Below, piece by piece: positions 11,989 to 22,677 of a stretch of 64,000 nucleotides of DNA. Both the position numbers and the translations under genes were made by a program. Under the pieces are notes generated by a model. It did no database searches. It saw nothing but the letters and a program-made list of their open reading frames with translations, and was not told the DNA's origin. Location: the NCBI GenBank assembly GCA_029448655.1, contig JACCLO010000005.1, positions 3,844,001 through 3,908,000 on the forward strand, given 5' to 3'. The stretch is from Wolfiporia cocos (taxonomy: Eukaryota; Basidiomycota; Agaricomycetes; Polyporales; Phaeolaceae). Numbering within the stretch: the first letter of the stretch is position 1; every line of letters begins with the position of its first letter.

Positions 11989-14028
11989 TCATAACTCATC
12001 CCCTAGATGCACCTGAACCTTCTCCACCTCCACCTCCGGCTCCACATATTCCTGCTCCTGCGCCTCCTTCGCCTCTTCCTCCTTCTTTTCTGCTTCCTCC
12101 GCAGCAATCTTCTCCTTGTACGGCAGCGCCTCGAGCCACGTGCGTGCGATGCGGTTGAACTCGCGTGGGTTCTCGAGTTGGAGCCAGTGTGCGCCTTCAA
12201 TCATCTAGGCGGCTTACTATCAGCAACACTCGACAAGCAAGGTCCAATTAGAAACCGAGGTGAAGTCACGCCCACCTGAGTGGTGAGACTCGGTATGAAG
12301 TCTGCACTGCGCATGATCTTGGTCGCCTCGGCCCAGTCCGCAACGGGATCGTGTAGAGGGAGGATTGACAGTGCGGGCTGCGGGATGGAGAAGTTGCCCT
12401 GCGCATGGATGAAGTTCCAGGAGCCTTCCTGATTCTGTTGTAAAGGTATCAGTGTTAGGACCTGGAGAGCCCACTAGTATACGGGGACGTACGCCAGGAG
12501 TGTAGAATTGTAGTGCTGGCGTGTAGACAGTGTCAGGCAAGCAGAGAAAAAGAGGCTCAGCGAGACACGCACTATTCTTGAAGCCTTGAATGCTGTATTG
12601 CTCAACCCAATAATCTTCTTCCTCGCTCGTGAAGAAGGGAATCGGCGGGATCTGCGTAGGGGTTAAATGTCTCTTTCGTTCAAAGCACTACATCAATACG
12701 CTCTCACCTCCGCATCGCCCCACGGTCCCAAGAAAGTCGTCATGGCCGTCAAGAACGTGTCCGGGGTGGGGCTGGCAACCGTCCTCAGAATAGCTCTGAG
12801 GCTCCTCCTGATGTCCTTGTCTAGCTCCTCTTTAGCTTTCTCAGGAGTCGTTCCCAGAAACACTTGGTATGCAAGCTTGGGCAGGTACGGCACGAGAGCT
12901 GACGTCGGCTGGAACGGTCCGGCGAACGAAATGTATGGGATGGCCGCGCCGACGATGGCGTGTATCAGGTCAGGCCGCATGCGCGCGGCTTGGTAGCAGA
13001 GCTCTGAGCCCCAATCATGCCTTTTAGAGCAAAATTGGGGAGGTGAGTACGTGGTAAACATAGCTGGTGGTCAGACGCACCCCATACATACGGCGCTGTC
13101 AATCCCGGCATGGTCAAGAACACAAACGAGGTCACCAACAATGTCGGCCCAGTTGCCTGACGTCTTTACGTCGCCAGGGTGTGCGGACGAGCCGAACCCA
13201 CGCAAGTCGGGCGCGACGATGTGATAATCGTCCTAACGCATACAGTCAGTTATAACCATATAACCATCTCAACGGCCTGACGAGTGATCCAGATCTAGCG
13301 GAATATAGTTCAAATTCGATCAAGAGACATCGTTATATATGAGAGTACGAGAAAGGTCGTCGTGTTTGAGACGTGACGACAAAGCGAGTCGGATCTTGTC
13401 ATCGGGAGGCAGGAACGATTCAAAGCAAATCCCCACAATCACAGACAACGGGCCACCGAGCAAAGCTCGCGGAGGCTCGCTATGTATAACATTCAAGCAA
13501 CGCTTCCGACAGCGAGCACGATAGAAAATCGGTCACGTAAATTCACAACAATCGTTACGGGGCACCTGTGTAGCGACGTTGATACTGAATGGTCGCCCAC
13601 GCCATAACGCTCCTTAACGATTTGTGATGCGAATAGATCCGCTAAAGAGCATTTTGCCTCTCCTTTGCACGAAGGGCTCGTAAAAATGAGCACAGGGCAC
13701 GCGCACCTTGAACTCCTCTATCTGGAATTTCCAGCTGTGCCACAGGCTTGGCCAGCCATGCACCATGAGGAGCGTGCGCTCCGCTTCAGGGTTAACTTCC
13801 ACATAGTCTGAGCATTGAGCGGGAGTCTAAGCAGCGGGTTAGTCATGAGACGCGAGTACGGCGCGTACGTATGTCGATGTCTTTGACCAGGTCTTCGGCG
13901 CGATTCAGCGCCTTGCAAGACACGGTCTTTTGGGGGAGATCTTGCGGACGGAAGGAGACCTGAACGTCTTCGTCGGCCGCAATGATCCTCAGAGCCAAGC
14001 ATAAAGGTACAAGGTATGAGAGTCGCAT
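11989..14028 (-). CDS. epoxide-hydrolase-type alpha/beta hydrolase with signal peptide
   Basis: Related enzymes open epoxides to diols by way of an Asp-ester intermediate. Eight exons (14028-13869, 13807-13707, 13232-13081, 13020-12708, 12651-12573, 12515-12493, 12434-12276, 12204-11989) join in frame to 400 aa. Visible motifs: MVHGWPSLWHSW (oxyanion HGxP), DYHIVAPDLRGFGSSAHPGD, the nucleophile elbow MGHDWGSE with its Asp, the acid region LSILPLHDPVADW and the catalytic His in GAHWLQLE. The start was chosen to give a clean signal peptide (MRLSYLVPLCLALRIIAA); an ATG at 14058 is also in frame. Exon 6 is only 23 nt. The second intron is about 474 nt, far longer than the others. The C terminus is a charged Glu/Lys-rich tail ending HLGDEL, close to an ER-retention signal. 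Function as an epoxide hydrolase is by family; the substrate is unknown. Confidence 0.9.
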
Positions 14029-14546
14029 CGCGAGAGGTTGATGAGAAGGCGAAAGCAAAGACGGGCGTTATTTGTATTTTTTTTTTGTATACATTTGTAT
14101 CCCGCGTCAAGTAACTAGACTAAATGCGGCATTCGTGTACGGAAAAACGAGGCTTTTTTGCGGGTTCGAATCAGCCGCATCATAAATCACTCGGGGGTCG
14201 AAATCCCGGGCATGCTGCTGCATCATCAAAGGGCTCGGAGGAGTCCACCAAGTGTTCCGAGTCATCATAAGCTCACACCTGAGATGCATCGGTACGCCGA
14301 GAGCAGCTCTGAGGCATATAAAGATATTGCAGGCTCGACATGAACGTTTGAACGTTGAAACAGTGTGCAATGTACGACATACTAAAAATGGAATAGTTCA
14401 AAGTAGACGATTGACGCCCATAATTACATAAGCGCCTGCTGAGATCAAATTTGCGCGTCAAATATTTCGCTCCATTCTTTTCTCTACTCTCCTTCTTCCT
14501 TCCCTCACCACCACCTTTCACGACAAGCCACTCACGACCAGCCGCG
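14029..14546. promoter_or_regulatory. shared divergent promoter region
   Basis: The hydrolase (minus) and IMP dehydrogenase (plus) genes start 518 bases apart and probably share this region. A T-rich run lies at about 14080-14090. A pyrimidine-rich tract at about 14470-14515, just before the IMP dehydrogenase ATG, is typical of fungal core promoters. Confidence 0.5.
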
Positions 14547-16540
14547 ATGCCGTCCAAAGTCTACCTAAACCCCGCTGATGCCATTGAGCACCTCAAGACT
14601 TACGAGCGCTCTGACGGCCTTGCCGTCGATGAGCTCATGAACTCAAAGATCCATGGAGGGCTCACATACAATGACTTCCTCATGCTGCCCGGAAAAATTG
14701 CCTTCGGTGCACACGAAGTCTCCACGGAGAGCAAAATCACCCGCAACGTCACGCTCAAGACACCGTTCATGAGTAGCCCAATGGATACTGTCACGGAGGG
14801 CGACATGGCAATTGCTATGGCGGTGAGCGTGCACCACCACACCGCCGCCGCTGCGTGTCCGACTTCTCTTCTGTAATGTCTCTGTAGCTCTTGGGCGGCA
14901 TTGGTGTCATTCACCACAACCAGTCCCCCGAGGAACAAGCTGCCATGGTCCGTAGCGTGAAACGTCACGAGAACGGTTTCATCACGGATCCAGTTGTTCT
15001 TTCCCCTTCACACCGCGTGGAGCATGTCCTGGACGTTAAGGAGCGTTTAGGCTTTGCTGGCATTCCCATTACGGGTGAGCAATCAATTTCATCTAGCGAG
15101 TCTATCTTATCTACATGTGATGATTCTTTGCATTTTACCTTCGTTCTTCCGAGCAACGCGTTTCACGTGTGATGTGCGGAGACCTATATCAGTATAGCTT
15201 CTGATCCTTTTCTACTGCTTCGCTTCGCATTAGAATAATGACTTACATTTGTTTACAGATACTGGAGCGCTCGGCGGGAAGTTGCTCGGCATCGTGACGA
15301 ACCGCGACATCCAGTTCCGCTCACCTTCTACGCCGCTTTCGGAGGTTATGACGACCGAACTCGTTACTGCCCCAGAGGGCGTCACGCTTGAGGAGGCGAA
15401 CGATATCCTTCGCGACTCGAAAAAGGGCAAGCTGCCCATTGTCGACGCTCAGGGGCGCCTCACCTCCCTCCTTGCTCGTTCTGACCTGCTCAAGAACCAA
15501 AACTACCCACTTGCGTCCAAGATCCCGTCGAGCAAGCAGCTCTATGCCGCCGCCGCGGTCGGCACGCGCCCTGCGGACCGTGACCGGCTTGACGTGCTCG
15601 TCGAGGCGGGCCTCGACATTGTCGTGCTTGACTCGTCTCAGGGCAACTCCATCTTCCAGATTGACATGATCAAGTGGATCAAAGAGCGGTACCCGCGCCT
15701 CGAGGTCATCGCCGGCAACGTCGTCACGCGCGAGCAGGCCGCAAGCCTCATCGCTGCGGGTGCAGACGGACTGCGCGTCGGCATGGGCTCAGGGTCAATT
15801 TGCATCACGCAGGAGGTCATGGCTGTCGGCCGTCCGCAGGCGACCGCGGTGTATGCCGTCGCGGAGTTTGCGGGCAAGTTCGGCGTGCCGGTCATCGCGG
15901 ATGGCGGTATCTCGAACGTGGGTCACGTCGTCAAGGCGCTGGCCTTGGGTGCGGGTGCGGTCATGATGGGCGGGCTGCTCGCAGGCACTACGGAAGCGCC
16001 GGGCGAGTACTTCTATCACGATGGCAAGCGTGTCAAGACGTACCGCGGCATGGGCAGTCTTGTAAGTATCATTGGTGTTTAGTCTGCGCAGTCTGTTGAA
16101 CGCTTTCGTGCAGGAGGCGATGGAGCAAGGCAAGCCTGGACCGACGTCTGCCGCAAATGGCGCAATGAACAACGGTGCGGCGAAGCGGAAGACGACGTAT
16201 GAGAATGCGGCGACGACGCGCTACTTCTCCGAGTCGTCTGCAGTCAAGGTTGCGCAGGGCGTGTCGGGGGACGTGCAGGACAAGGGCTCCGTGCGCCAGT
16301 TCCTGCCGTACCTCTACACGGGCCTGCAGCACTCGTTCCAGGACATCGGTGTGCGCGACGTGCAGGCGCTCCGGGAGGGCGTGCGCGCGGGCAAGGTGCG
16401 CTTTGAGCTTCGGACGGCGAGCGCGCAGGTCGAGGGTGGTGTACACGGGCTTCATTCGTGAGTCTTGGGCGTTGTTGGGTTTGGTTGCTGTCTCACCTCT
16501 TTGACCTCTTCACAGGTACACGAAGCGTCTGTTCGCGTGA
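14547..16540 (+). CDS. IMD: inosine-5'-monophosphate dehydrogenase
   Basis: Catalyses the NAD-dependent oxidation of IMP to XMP, the committed step of guanine nucleotide synthesis, in the cytosol as a tetramer. Five exons (14547-14822, 14888-15074, 15259-16061, 16114-16457, 16516-16540) join in frame to 544 aa, the usual fungal length. The N-terminal catalytic part shows [13 protein letters not shown] and [18 protein letters not shown] pair is inserted next (from about [12 protein letters not shown] to [11 protein letters not shown]). The catalytic loop reads [11 protein letters not shown] with the active-site Cys. [20 protein letters not shown] (phosphate site) and [19 protein letters not shown] (flap) follow. 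The protein ends SYTKRLFA. The ATG in gccgcgATGccg is chosen because it begins the conserved N terminus; an upstream in-frame ATG at 14451 would add an unusual hydrophobic leader. Confidence 0.97.
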
Positions 16541-17734
16541 GCGTTCGTGGCGAGGTTGGTCGTGGTGGCTTGGTCGTTGCTCGGTGGTATGCCTTTGTAT
16601 TGGTAGTGTATGGATGTCAGCTTATTCGCGTGTTCAGCATATCTCAGTCCGCATGTATACATCATTCGACATATATTTTTGGTTTTGCATGTATACCTCT
16701 GAACGATTGCAGCACTCGTGGTTTCTTCGATGGTTCAATTACAGAATCCTCTGCTCAGGTCTATCACGTCTCCACAAGGTTGCTTGAGACAGACGATCTT
16801 ACAATCGCAGGATGATCAACTGCACTCATTTGTGCGGCCGAAAGTTGTTTCACTGTCACCTCGGCCCATCAAGCTGTCGATGACAAGCCTGTTCTCATTC
16901 TAGAGTTGAAGAATTCGCCACGGGATGTATTTTATTTCTTCACGTTTATTGGCCAACGGGCACATCAGACAGCGGATGGAAGATCTATGCGGTAAGTTAT
17001 GGGCATCCTCGCGAGATTGTGATTCTGTCTCATCGCAAAGGACGTTGGAACCCAAGTGAATGCCTTATCTAGGACCGGACGGGATCGTACCCGTGGCAGG
17101 CGGTTTCTTACTGCTCTGTTATGAACTGCAATGGACCTATGGCTTTGCCCCCTCCAACGCGGTGTCATCCGGAGAGACCACGCCAAGGCTGTATGCCTTG
17201 TAGACGTCGGCGGGTTTTTAGTGGGTGGTGTCAGTGAATATTGATTTCCAGGGCCTCGCGCCCGCTCGTACCAAAGAAAGCCTTATCTAGACGCTCATGA
17301 TGCTATGAATGTTATGAGCATTCCTTAGACACCACCGACATGGACGCTGCAATTGAACTGCTCGCTATTCCTCGACACCCAATCAAGGTCAATGATACTA
17401 CAACGGCCGAGCGATGGGACTGCGGCATCCTAAGTCCTGAGGGAGTGTGAATGCTCCGCGAGGTCGGGAATGGGACCGTAGAAGCGTGTGCGTACGTGGC
17501 TACGGGCAGAGACTGCGTGATTCAAGCTGTCGCTAACTGTGCCCCAGCTCGACGGTCGTTCAATACACGGTTGCAAAAGAGCACAACGCGGAGTGGGTTC
17601 AAGGCACACGTTGTAACGACACGCGTGTGATGCCCTCACGTAACCCAGTCGAGCCCTGTGTGGATCGCGCGGAAGATGCTGTCCGGTGAGCGAAGCCAAT
17701 CGCGACCCGGGCCGGCCTGTTCGGAGGCAAGCAG
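16541..17734. other. no gene seen
   Basis: The first few hundred bases are the 3' flank of the IMP dehydrogenase gene. At 17071-17100 the minus strand reads a tRNA-like 3' end (ACGGG, loop, CCCGT, then CCGGTCC) but no matching 5' half was found. Nothing else recognised. Confidence 0.5.
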
Positions 17735-17961
17735 CTATCCGTTAGTGTGAAGCCGATAACGACCGAGTGACGTCACTTCGCCTACTCCGTCCCTTTCAAC
17801 GAGTCCTGTGTTCATAAGGGCAACGCGCTGGCACCCCTCGTTGCCGACTACTCGTCCTCGTTCATGTGCCGGCCTATCGTTGGTAATCGCATTAATGGTG
17901 AGCTTAACCACGCGAGTCTCGCCATCTCCGTCTTTGCAGCCAGGAAAGAATTTGAATCGCT

Positions 17962-18447
17962 TCACAATATCGCCTGTCCGGACGACGAGGAACCTATCTT
18001 GCGTCTCGGCCCCTGTGTCTGATTCAATTGACAGCCATCCTCGCCGCCTAAATCGACGCCCTTCCCGCAATCGAGCCTCCGTCGCGCGGGAAGCTCCTTC
18101 AGCTCAACGTGCGCTTCGTCTCCGCTCGTCCGCACGACGACATAATGCTCGCCGTGCCAGCCGACAAAGTCCAGCGACGGCAGCGCAACAGCAATGCTGC
18201 ACGCCGCAGACGCCCATAGCTCTGTTTGTGCCGCGAAGTCCTTGTCCGAGAGAAGGTTCGGCTGCGGGCGATGCGCGGAGTGCGAGCGCAGGTGCAGAAA
18301 TGCGAGCGAGGTGAAGGCATTCGAGCGACCGTTCCGAAATAACGCAACCAGTACCATCTCGCTTGCATCACGGCAGGTACAGTCAGGAATAGTGCAGGCG
18401 GATAAGGGTAAAGGCAAAGAACGAGACACAAGTCCATCCTCCGCCAC
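17962..18447 (-). pseudogene. C-terminal fragment of an F-box-type protein
   Basis: The minus-strand frame reads LVALFRNGRSNAFTSLAFL, then ALPSLDFVGWHGEHYVVVR and VELKELPARRR. These runs match the style of the C-terminal part of basidiomycete F-box proteins. A related stretch (GWLSIESDTGAETQDRFLVV) continues in another frame down to about 17735, suggesting a frameshift. No F-box is present upstream, and the fragment stops near 18360 where an unrelated plus-strand coding piece begins. Family assignment rests on remembered pattern only. Confidence 0.35.
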
Positions 18448-18709
18448 TACTGCAGCGAGCGACCCAGTTCAGCCGCGAAGGCCTAGAGAGCCGAGCCCTG
18501 TTTGGGACATCGAACTCGACCTCAATCCTACCCCTTCGCCACCAGAAGTGGCTGATACGACGCCAGCTAGGAAGCGGCCGCCAAGTCCTGTGTGGGATAT
18601 TGAGCTTGATTTGAATGATTCTGATCCCGAAGAAAGTCAAGCTTCCCACAAGAAGAGACGGACGGGCGAGTCGTTTGGACAACCATTATTCTCACAAGAT
18701 TCACCATGA
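18376..18709 (+). CDS. C-terminal part of a disordered protein with a duplicated PSPVWDIELDLN motif
   Basis: The frame, open from at least 18194 and ending TGA at 18707-18709, gives a low-complexity tail (DKGKGKERDTSPSS) with two copies of PSPVWDIELDLN, encoded at about 18496-18531 and 18583-18618. The two DNA copies differ in most codons but only at synonymous positions, which is strong evidence that this peptide was translated and under selection. A possible splice acceptor (cggcag) sits at 18375. The C terminus has a basic KKRRT stretch that could act in nuclear import. Function unknown. The upstream exons overlap the minus-strand F-box fragment and could not be defined, so this may be a truncated gene. 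Confidence 0.5.
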
Positions 18710-19041
18710 CACTTCAACGCCCGAGGGGACTTACTGTATGATACATGTACAACTCGTATGTTACATCTACGTTCAAGTCCTCCGCGCCCGCCTTGCCACG
18801 CCGGTTTCCGTCTACTCGTCGTTCCGCTTCCCGCTCGTTTGGTCGCTGCCATTTGTTCGCATCGAGATTCGCTCGCATTGATTACCGTCCCTAGTATATC
18901 TTCACTTGGGTCGCGCATCGCTTCAGTATCTAGACATCATCATTTTGATTGCTCTCGCCACACTCAAGTGAGTGTCTGAGTGGCAGAATGCCAGTATATG
19001 GCTGTGGCAGAGCTAGCGTCTTGCCTCAGTTCTGACTTACA

Positions 19042-19320
19042 CTTTATCAGTTCGCATCTCAGCTATTCAAAGAATTCTGCACTCTTCTGAGCATCGAACA
19101 TTCAATGTCAACGGCCTATCACCCACAGACAGACGGTCAAACTGAACGAGTAAATCAAACGCTCGAACAGTATCTCCGATGCTACGTCAACATTTACGAG
19201 AAGAACGATTGGAGCAAACTGCTCCCTAAAATGACCACTTGTTACGGTTATCTTGATTTTTCAAATATCGACAGAACTCACCACTGGGCGAATACGATAC
19301 AGGGACTTGTTGCGCAACCA
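19042..19320 (+). mobile_element. Ty3/Gypsy retrotransposon integrase fragment
   Basis: The peptide QFASQLFKEFCTLLSIEHS followed by MSTAYHPQTDGQTERVNQTL is the conserved end of the retroviral-type integrase core of chromovirus-like Ty3/Gypsy elements; the final catalytic Glu lies in QTERVNQ. After about SKLLPK the frame decays. No reverse transcriptase, RNase H or long terminal repeats were found nearby, so this is a dead fragment. Confidence 0.8.
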
Positions 19321-20186
19321 ACCCCCTGGCTACTCGTGATCTTACTGGGCGCATCCCCAGTTGTACTAGTCTATAGGGTGTCCGCTTCTTGCTTACCTTT
19401 CACATGTGGCTCCTGCATGCATTCGGCAACCACCACAGCTCTTTGAACAGTTGCCACAGACTCACTCGTACCAACTCCGAATCCCGCCTTGATGTGATCC
19501 ACGTCATCAGCCGCTGATAGTTGTGAAGGTACGTCGCCCTCAGCCAATGATTCAAATTAAGCAAGACCGGGTCTCCCTTTGGTGGGAGGAATCAGTCGAA
19601 CAGGGTGGTCTTGAAGGTGTCCGACACCCTCCACACAGCCCCATGAAGTGGCAGCTCGAACGACCGAAAGACATCAATGTCCACCGCGTTCCGCTTCTTC
19701 GCTGTCAACGTCATACAATGACCATGCTGGCCGGTAATGGCCGAGCCAGTAAGAGACGAGGGTTGGATCAGAAGATCTGCATACTTGTTTACCGGGCCAG
19801 AGGCCTGGTGCATAATGACGTTGTGATGATGTCATGGAACATGCTAGACGAGAGGTCTAGAGTAGCAATGCCATATTGTGTCATGATGGCATGCTATGGA
19901 TTGGGCTGGGTCGAGAGCCAGACCGATGGTGTCATTGTTTGTCATAATGATGCGTTCATTACATCATAGTGATGTCATAGTCTAGGTTGGAGCAGAGGCC
20001 AGACCATATGACATTGTGATGATCCGCACACATTTGAAGAAAGAGCATTTCCAAGAATGGCATGATGTAGTGATACTCCAGAAGCTGAAAGGCTGGCAAG
20101 ATCTAGCAAAGGCTCGAGATCATCCAATGAGAGCCACTGATGCCATTTAGTCAGCAACCAGCATACAGTGAGCTCGTGAGTCATAC
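19321..20186. other. no gene seen; probably retroelement-derived
   Basis: Long but motif-free open frames (19523-19969 plus). The stretch 19800-20030 repeats short phrases such as gatgtcat and atgatggcat, suggesting degenerate local duplication. It may be the 3' remainder of the retroelement. Confidence 0.4.
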
Positions 20187-20315
20187 CTGTGTCTTCGCGC
20201 CTGCGTCATCTGTGTTCTGCAAAAGTTCTCTGAAGATACCAATGCTAAATGGGTATCTCTTCAGTATAGATTCAATATTCGCGGTCAAGTCGACCACTTC
20301 GCCGAAGTCACTCAT
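20187..20315 (-). pseudogene. orphan first exon of a sacsin-like (HATPase) protein
   Basis: From ATG 20315 the minus strand reads MSDFGEVVDLTANIESILKR and then PFSIGIFRELLQNTDDAGAK, ending TQ at a good donor (CAG|GTATGA). This is the N-terminal part of the HSP90-type ATPase domain of sacsin/Nov-like proteins; RELLQNTDDA holds the ATP-binding Asn. Intact relatives are very large proteins. No following exon could be found downstream on the minus strand, where retroelement-like sequence lies. It is best read as a truncated copy whose first exon and donor survived. Confidence 0.7.
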
Positions 20316-20575
20316 TGTGCGACAGAGGATATGGGAAGCAAGAGAGTTCAAACCCCAGATATAAGGCACTGGCAAACTCTATATACGATCCGCGGGCGCC
20401 CGCCGCGAGGCGCAGCGAATGAAAACCAGAAAACAGGGGAGCGTACTTTATTAAGGCATCAGCGTTTATCGATAAGAGACTCTCCGCCTGCTGCGTTGTC
20501 AACAGGTTTATTTAGGCACACACAATACCAAAGTCGGTGGCGTGATGGACAATGTATTATTGAACGTGGCGTCCA
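20316..20575. other. 5' flank of the sacsin-like exon
   Basis: May hold the old promoter of the truncated sacsin-like gene. No clear signal seen. Confidence 0.3.
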
Positions 20576-20650
20576 TGTGCGCAAAACGTGCGCTGAACGT
20601 GCGCAAAACGCGAGCGACACGCGAGCGACACGCTAGCGACACGTGAGCGC
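20576..20650. repeat. short tandem repeats (gtgcgcaaaac and 11-bp gcgagcgacac units)
   Basis: Two copies of gtgcgcaaaac separated by gtgcgctgaac are followed by three 11-bp units (gcgagcgacac twice, then gctagcgacac at 20632-20642) and a partial fourth (gtgagcg). Confidence 0.8.
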
Positions 20651-21344
20651 CTACGGCGCGAGCTCCCATTATATTATAGACTAGCTTAATTACCTGTGGC
20701 TTCGCCACAATTTTGTAATTAGAACTTGTATTGCTTATCTCTGCCCGCTCAGCCACTCCTCCACCTCGCTAACGCTCGGCTCGGGGGCTGGGTATACAGA
20801 CCACGTTACCCTGACCAATTGGGGGTGTCTCCAACGGCGAAGCGCTTGAGCCCACTGAGGGGGGGTGGTAGAGCGTGTTGGGGACAACACACATTTTAAG
20901 CGGGAGGTAGTGTTACAGGTCTAACACGGCTGAGCCCACGGGAAGTGGTAAGCATGTGAAACCGTTACCCAATTAGGCAACAGGGGATGTGCATACATAC
21001 CTGGAACCACAGTCTCGCCTAACCGCGAGATTACGCCCTTTTAGCGAAGGGGGCTAAATGCCTTGCATAGCACGTGAGTGGTTCTACGTGCGACTGTAAC
21101 AATAAGATCCTTGTAATTCAACAAGGTTGAGCTGAGGATCTCAACTGGTATTTACATCAGGTTATATACTACGGTCTGTTAATCGGGGTCATAGTGTCCT
21201 TGGTACTGCTACTATTAAGTCCATCGGGCTAACGATATAAGTAATAAAGGAGAAGTGTCGCGGTTGAGCGCAACAAGGGATGAAACGGAGAACTACTGTG
21301 GTTAGACACAGAGTATCAGCTAGAACGAGATGCGGACACAGAGA
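20651..21344. other. no gene seen
   Basis: Stop-rich sequence. Recurrent phrases such as ggttgagcgcaac recur in the inverted repeat that follows, so part of it may belong to the same element. Confidence 0.4.
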
Positions 21345-21693
21345 ATGGGCATAGGGTTGTTATACATGAAACACGGCCTATGGTTGAGCGGAGGCCCCTA
21401 GAAATAGAGCGCTGGGTACAGCAGTTGAACGCTAAGTCCTCATACACAGTGATGCGTCAAAGAGAATATTTGGGTGCACCTGGTAAAATCGTAACATTGT
21501 TCTAGCCTAGTAGTCCTTCCCAAATGTGTGAGGTCTTACATGTTACGGCTTGTCTGGTGTGCTAGTATATTTTCCAATTGACACCTCACTGTGTATGAGG
21601 ACTTTGCGCTCAACCGCTCTCTCGCACGTTTAGCTTGTAGGGCCTCTGCTCAACCGTAGGCTCCTGTTTCATGTATAACAGCCCTATGCCCAT
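21345..21693. repeat. long imperfect inverted repeat (foldback element)
   Basis: The left arm starts atgggcatagggttgttata at 21345 and the right arm ends, read in reverse complement, atgggcatagggctgttata at 21693. Similarity continues inwards for about 120 bp per arm (ggttgagcggaggccc against ggttgagcagaggccc; aagtcctcatacacagtga in both). The loop is about 100 bp. The right arm abuts the Helitron fragment. Probably a MITE-like or foldback insertion. Confidence 0.75.
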
Positions 21694-22060
21694 GAACCAC
21701 TGCTCCATCCCGTGGTGAAGGGTGCCACCTGCTGGGATGACCTCTACAAGGTCAATGGGGTTGCATACCCAACCTTCAAGGCTGCATGCTCTGCCCGTGG
21801 ACTTTTGGAGGATGATGGGGAGTGGGCACTGTGCTTGGAGGAGGCAGCAGACATGCAGTCAGGATCACAGCTACGCAATCTGTTTGCCATACTCCTCACC
21901 CATTGTCATCCTGTGGAGCCTGCCAATCCGTGGATCCGATTTAGGAACAACATCTGCGATGACCTACGGCCCCGTGTCATTGCTTATGGGCATGAGGATC
22001 CTGTGGAAGAACAGGTCTGGGACCTGGGTCTATTCCTTCTTAATCAGATTCTGAGGACCA
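21694..22060 (+). mobile_element. Helitron helicase fragment
   Basis: The open frame reads VKGATCWDDLYKVNGVAYPT, FKAACSARGLLEDDGEWALC and LEEAADMQSGSQLRNLFAIL, ending near GLFLLNQIL. This is the characteristic segment between the replication-initiator part and the PIF1-like helicase of fungal Helitron proteins. Only about 120 codons remain; no Rep motif or Walker A motif is present nearby, so it is not active. Helitrons are known to pick up gene pieces, which fits the many fragments around it. Confidence 0.8.
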
Positions 22061-22229
22061 CTTGTACGAGTCCGCCACACTACGTGGGAATTAGGGCCAC
22101 AGTTTAGCGCTCGTGCCACAAGGCCGAACCTTACTTGTTTGGATCCGTTTAACCTAGAGCAATCACGTGATGCACCGTAGAACTTGCTTGAACCTTCCAC
22201 AATGTTCTGGCGCCTTAGGCTCTCCCGTC

Positions 22230-22677
22230 CGCTCTCGCACCTGGGAGCGAGATCACGCTCCCCGTCGTCCCCGTGCGTGTTGTAGACGTGCCCACATTCC
22301 CTGCGTTCATCAACTACGTCTACGACAAGCGCGTGGACATCCTCCTCGCGCACCTCATGCCTGATGTCGCCCCCGACACCGCGGCGCAGACAGCCCCCCA
22401 CGCGATCGTCGCGTACGCCGAGCAGCTCGCCACCACGTGTTCCGTCGCCACCGTCCTCGCCCGGGTCCAATTCGTCCGCGGCGTCTATGGAAATGCAATC
22501 GCGTTTGGTGTGTAGGAGCGGGCCTCGCACGACTCGGACGACTCGTTGAGGGAGCTCGAGTTTTCTGAGGGTCCTCTGCTCGCGGAGGTGCCAAGCTCCT
22601 CTCGTGCGCGCTCGTACTCCATCTCCGGATTCAATTTCGAGCGCGATGGAGCTAGGCACTTTGTCATGGACTTGTGA
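22230..22677 (+). pseudogene. Clp1-like (clampless1) or BTB-like protein fragment
   Basis: The frame reads EITLPVVPVRVVDVPTFPAF, INYVYDKRVDILLAHLMPD and VQFVRGVYGNAIAFGV, then a TAG stop at 22513-22515. The same frame then stays open for a further 53 codons (ERASHDSDDSLRELEFSEG onward, ending FVMDL). The pattern resembles Clp1-like proteins of basidiomycetes, which act in clamp-cell formation, or a BTB/POZ-like fold. No start codon is associated. The stop and missing N terminus point to a pseudogene. The family call is from pattern memory only. Confidence 0.4.

Noticed and set aside
15638..16461. Minus-strand and alternate plus frames inside IMP dehydrogenase
   Set aside because: They lie wholly within the conserved exons of the real gene.
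17071..17100. Minus-strand tRNA-Arg-like 3' half (ACGGG...CCCGT then CCGGTCC)
   Set aside because: The 5' half that should start GGACCGG is missing and the anticodon stem does not pair.
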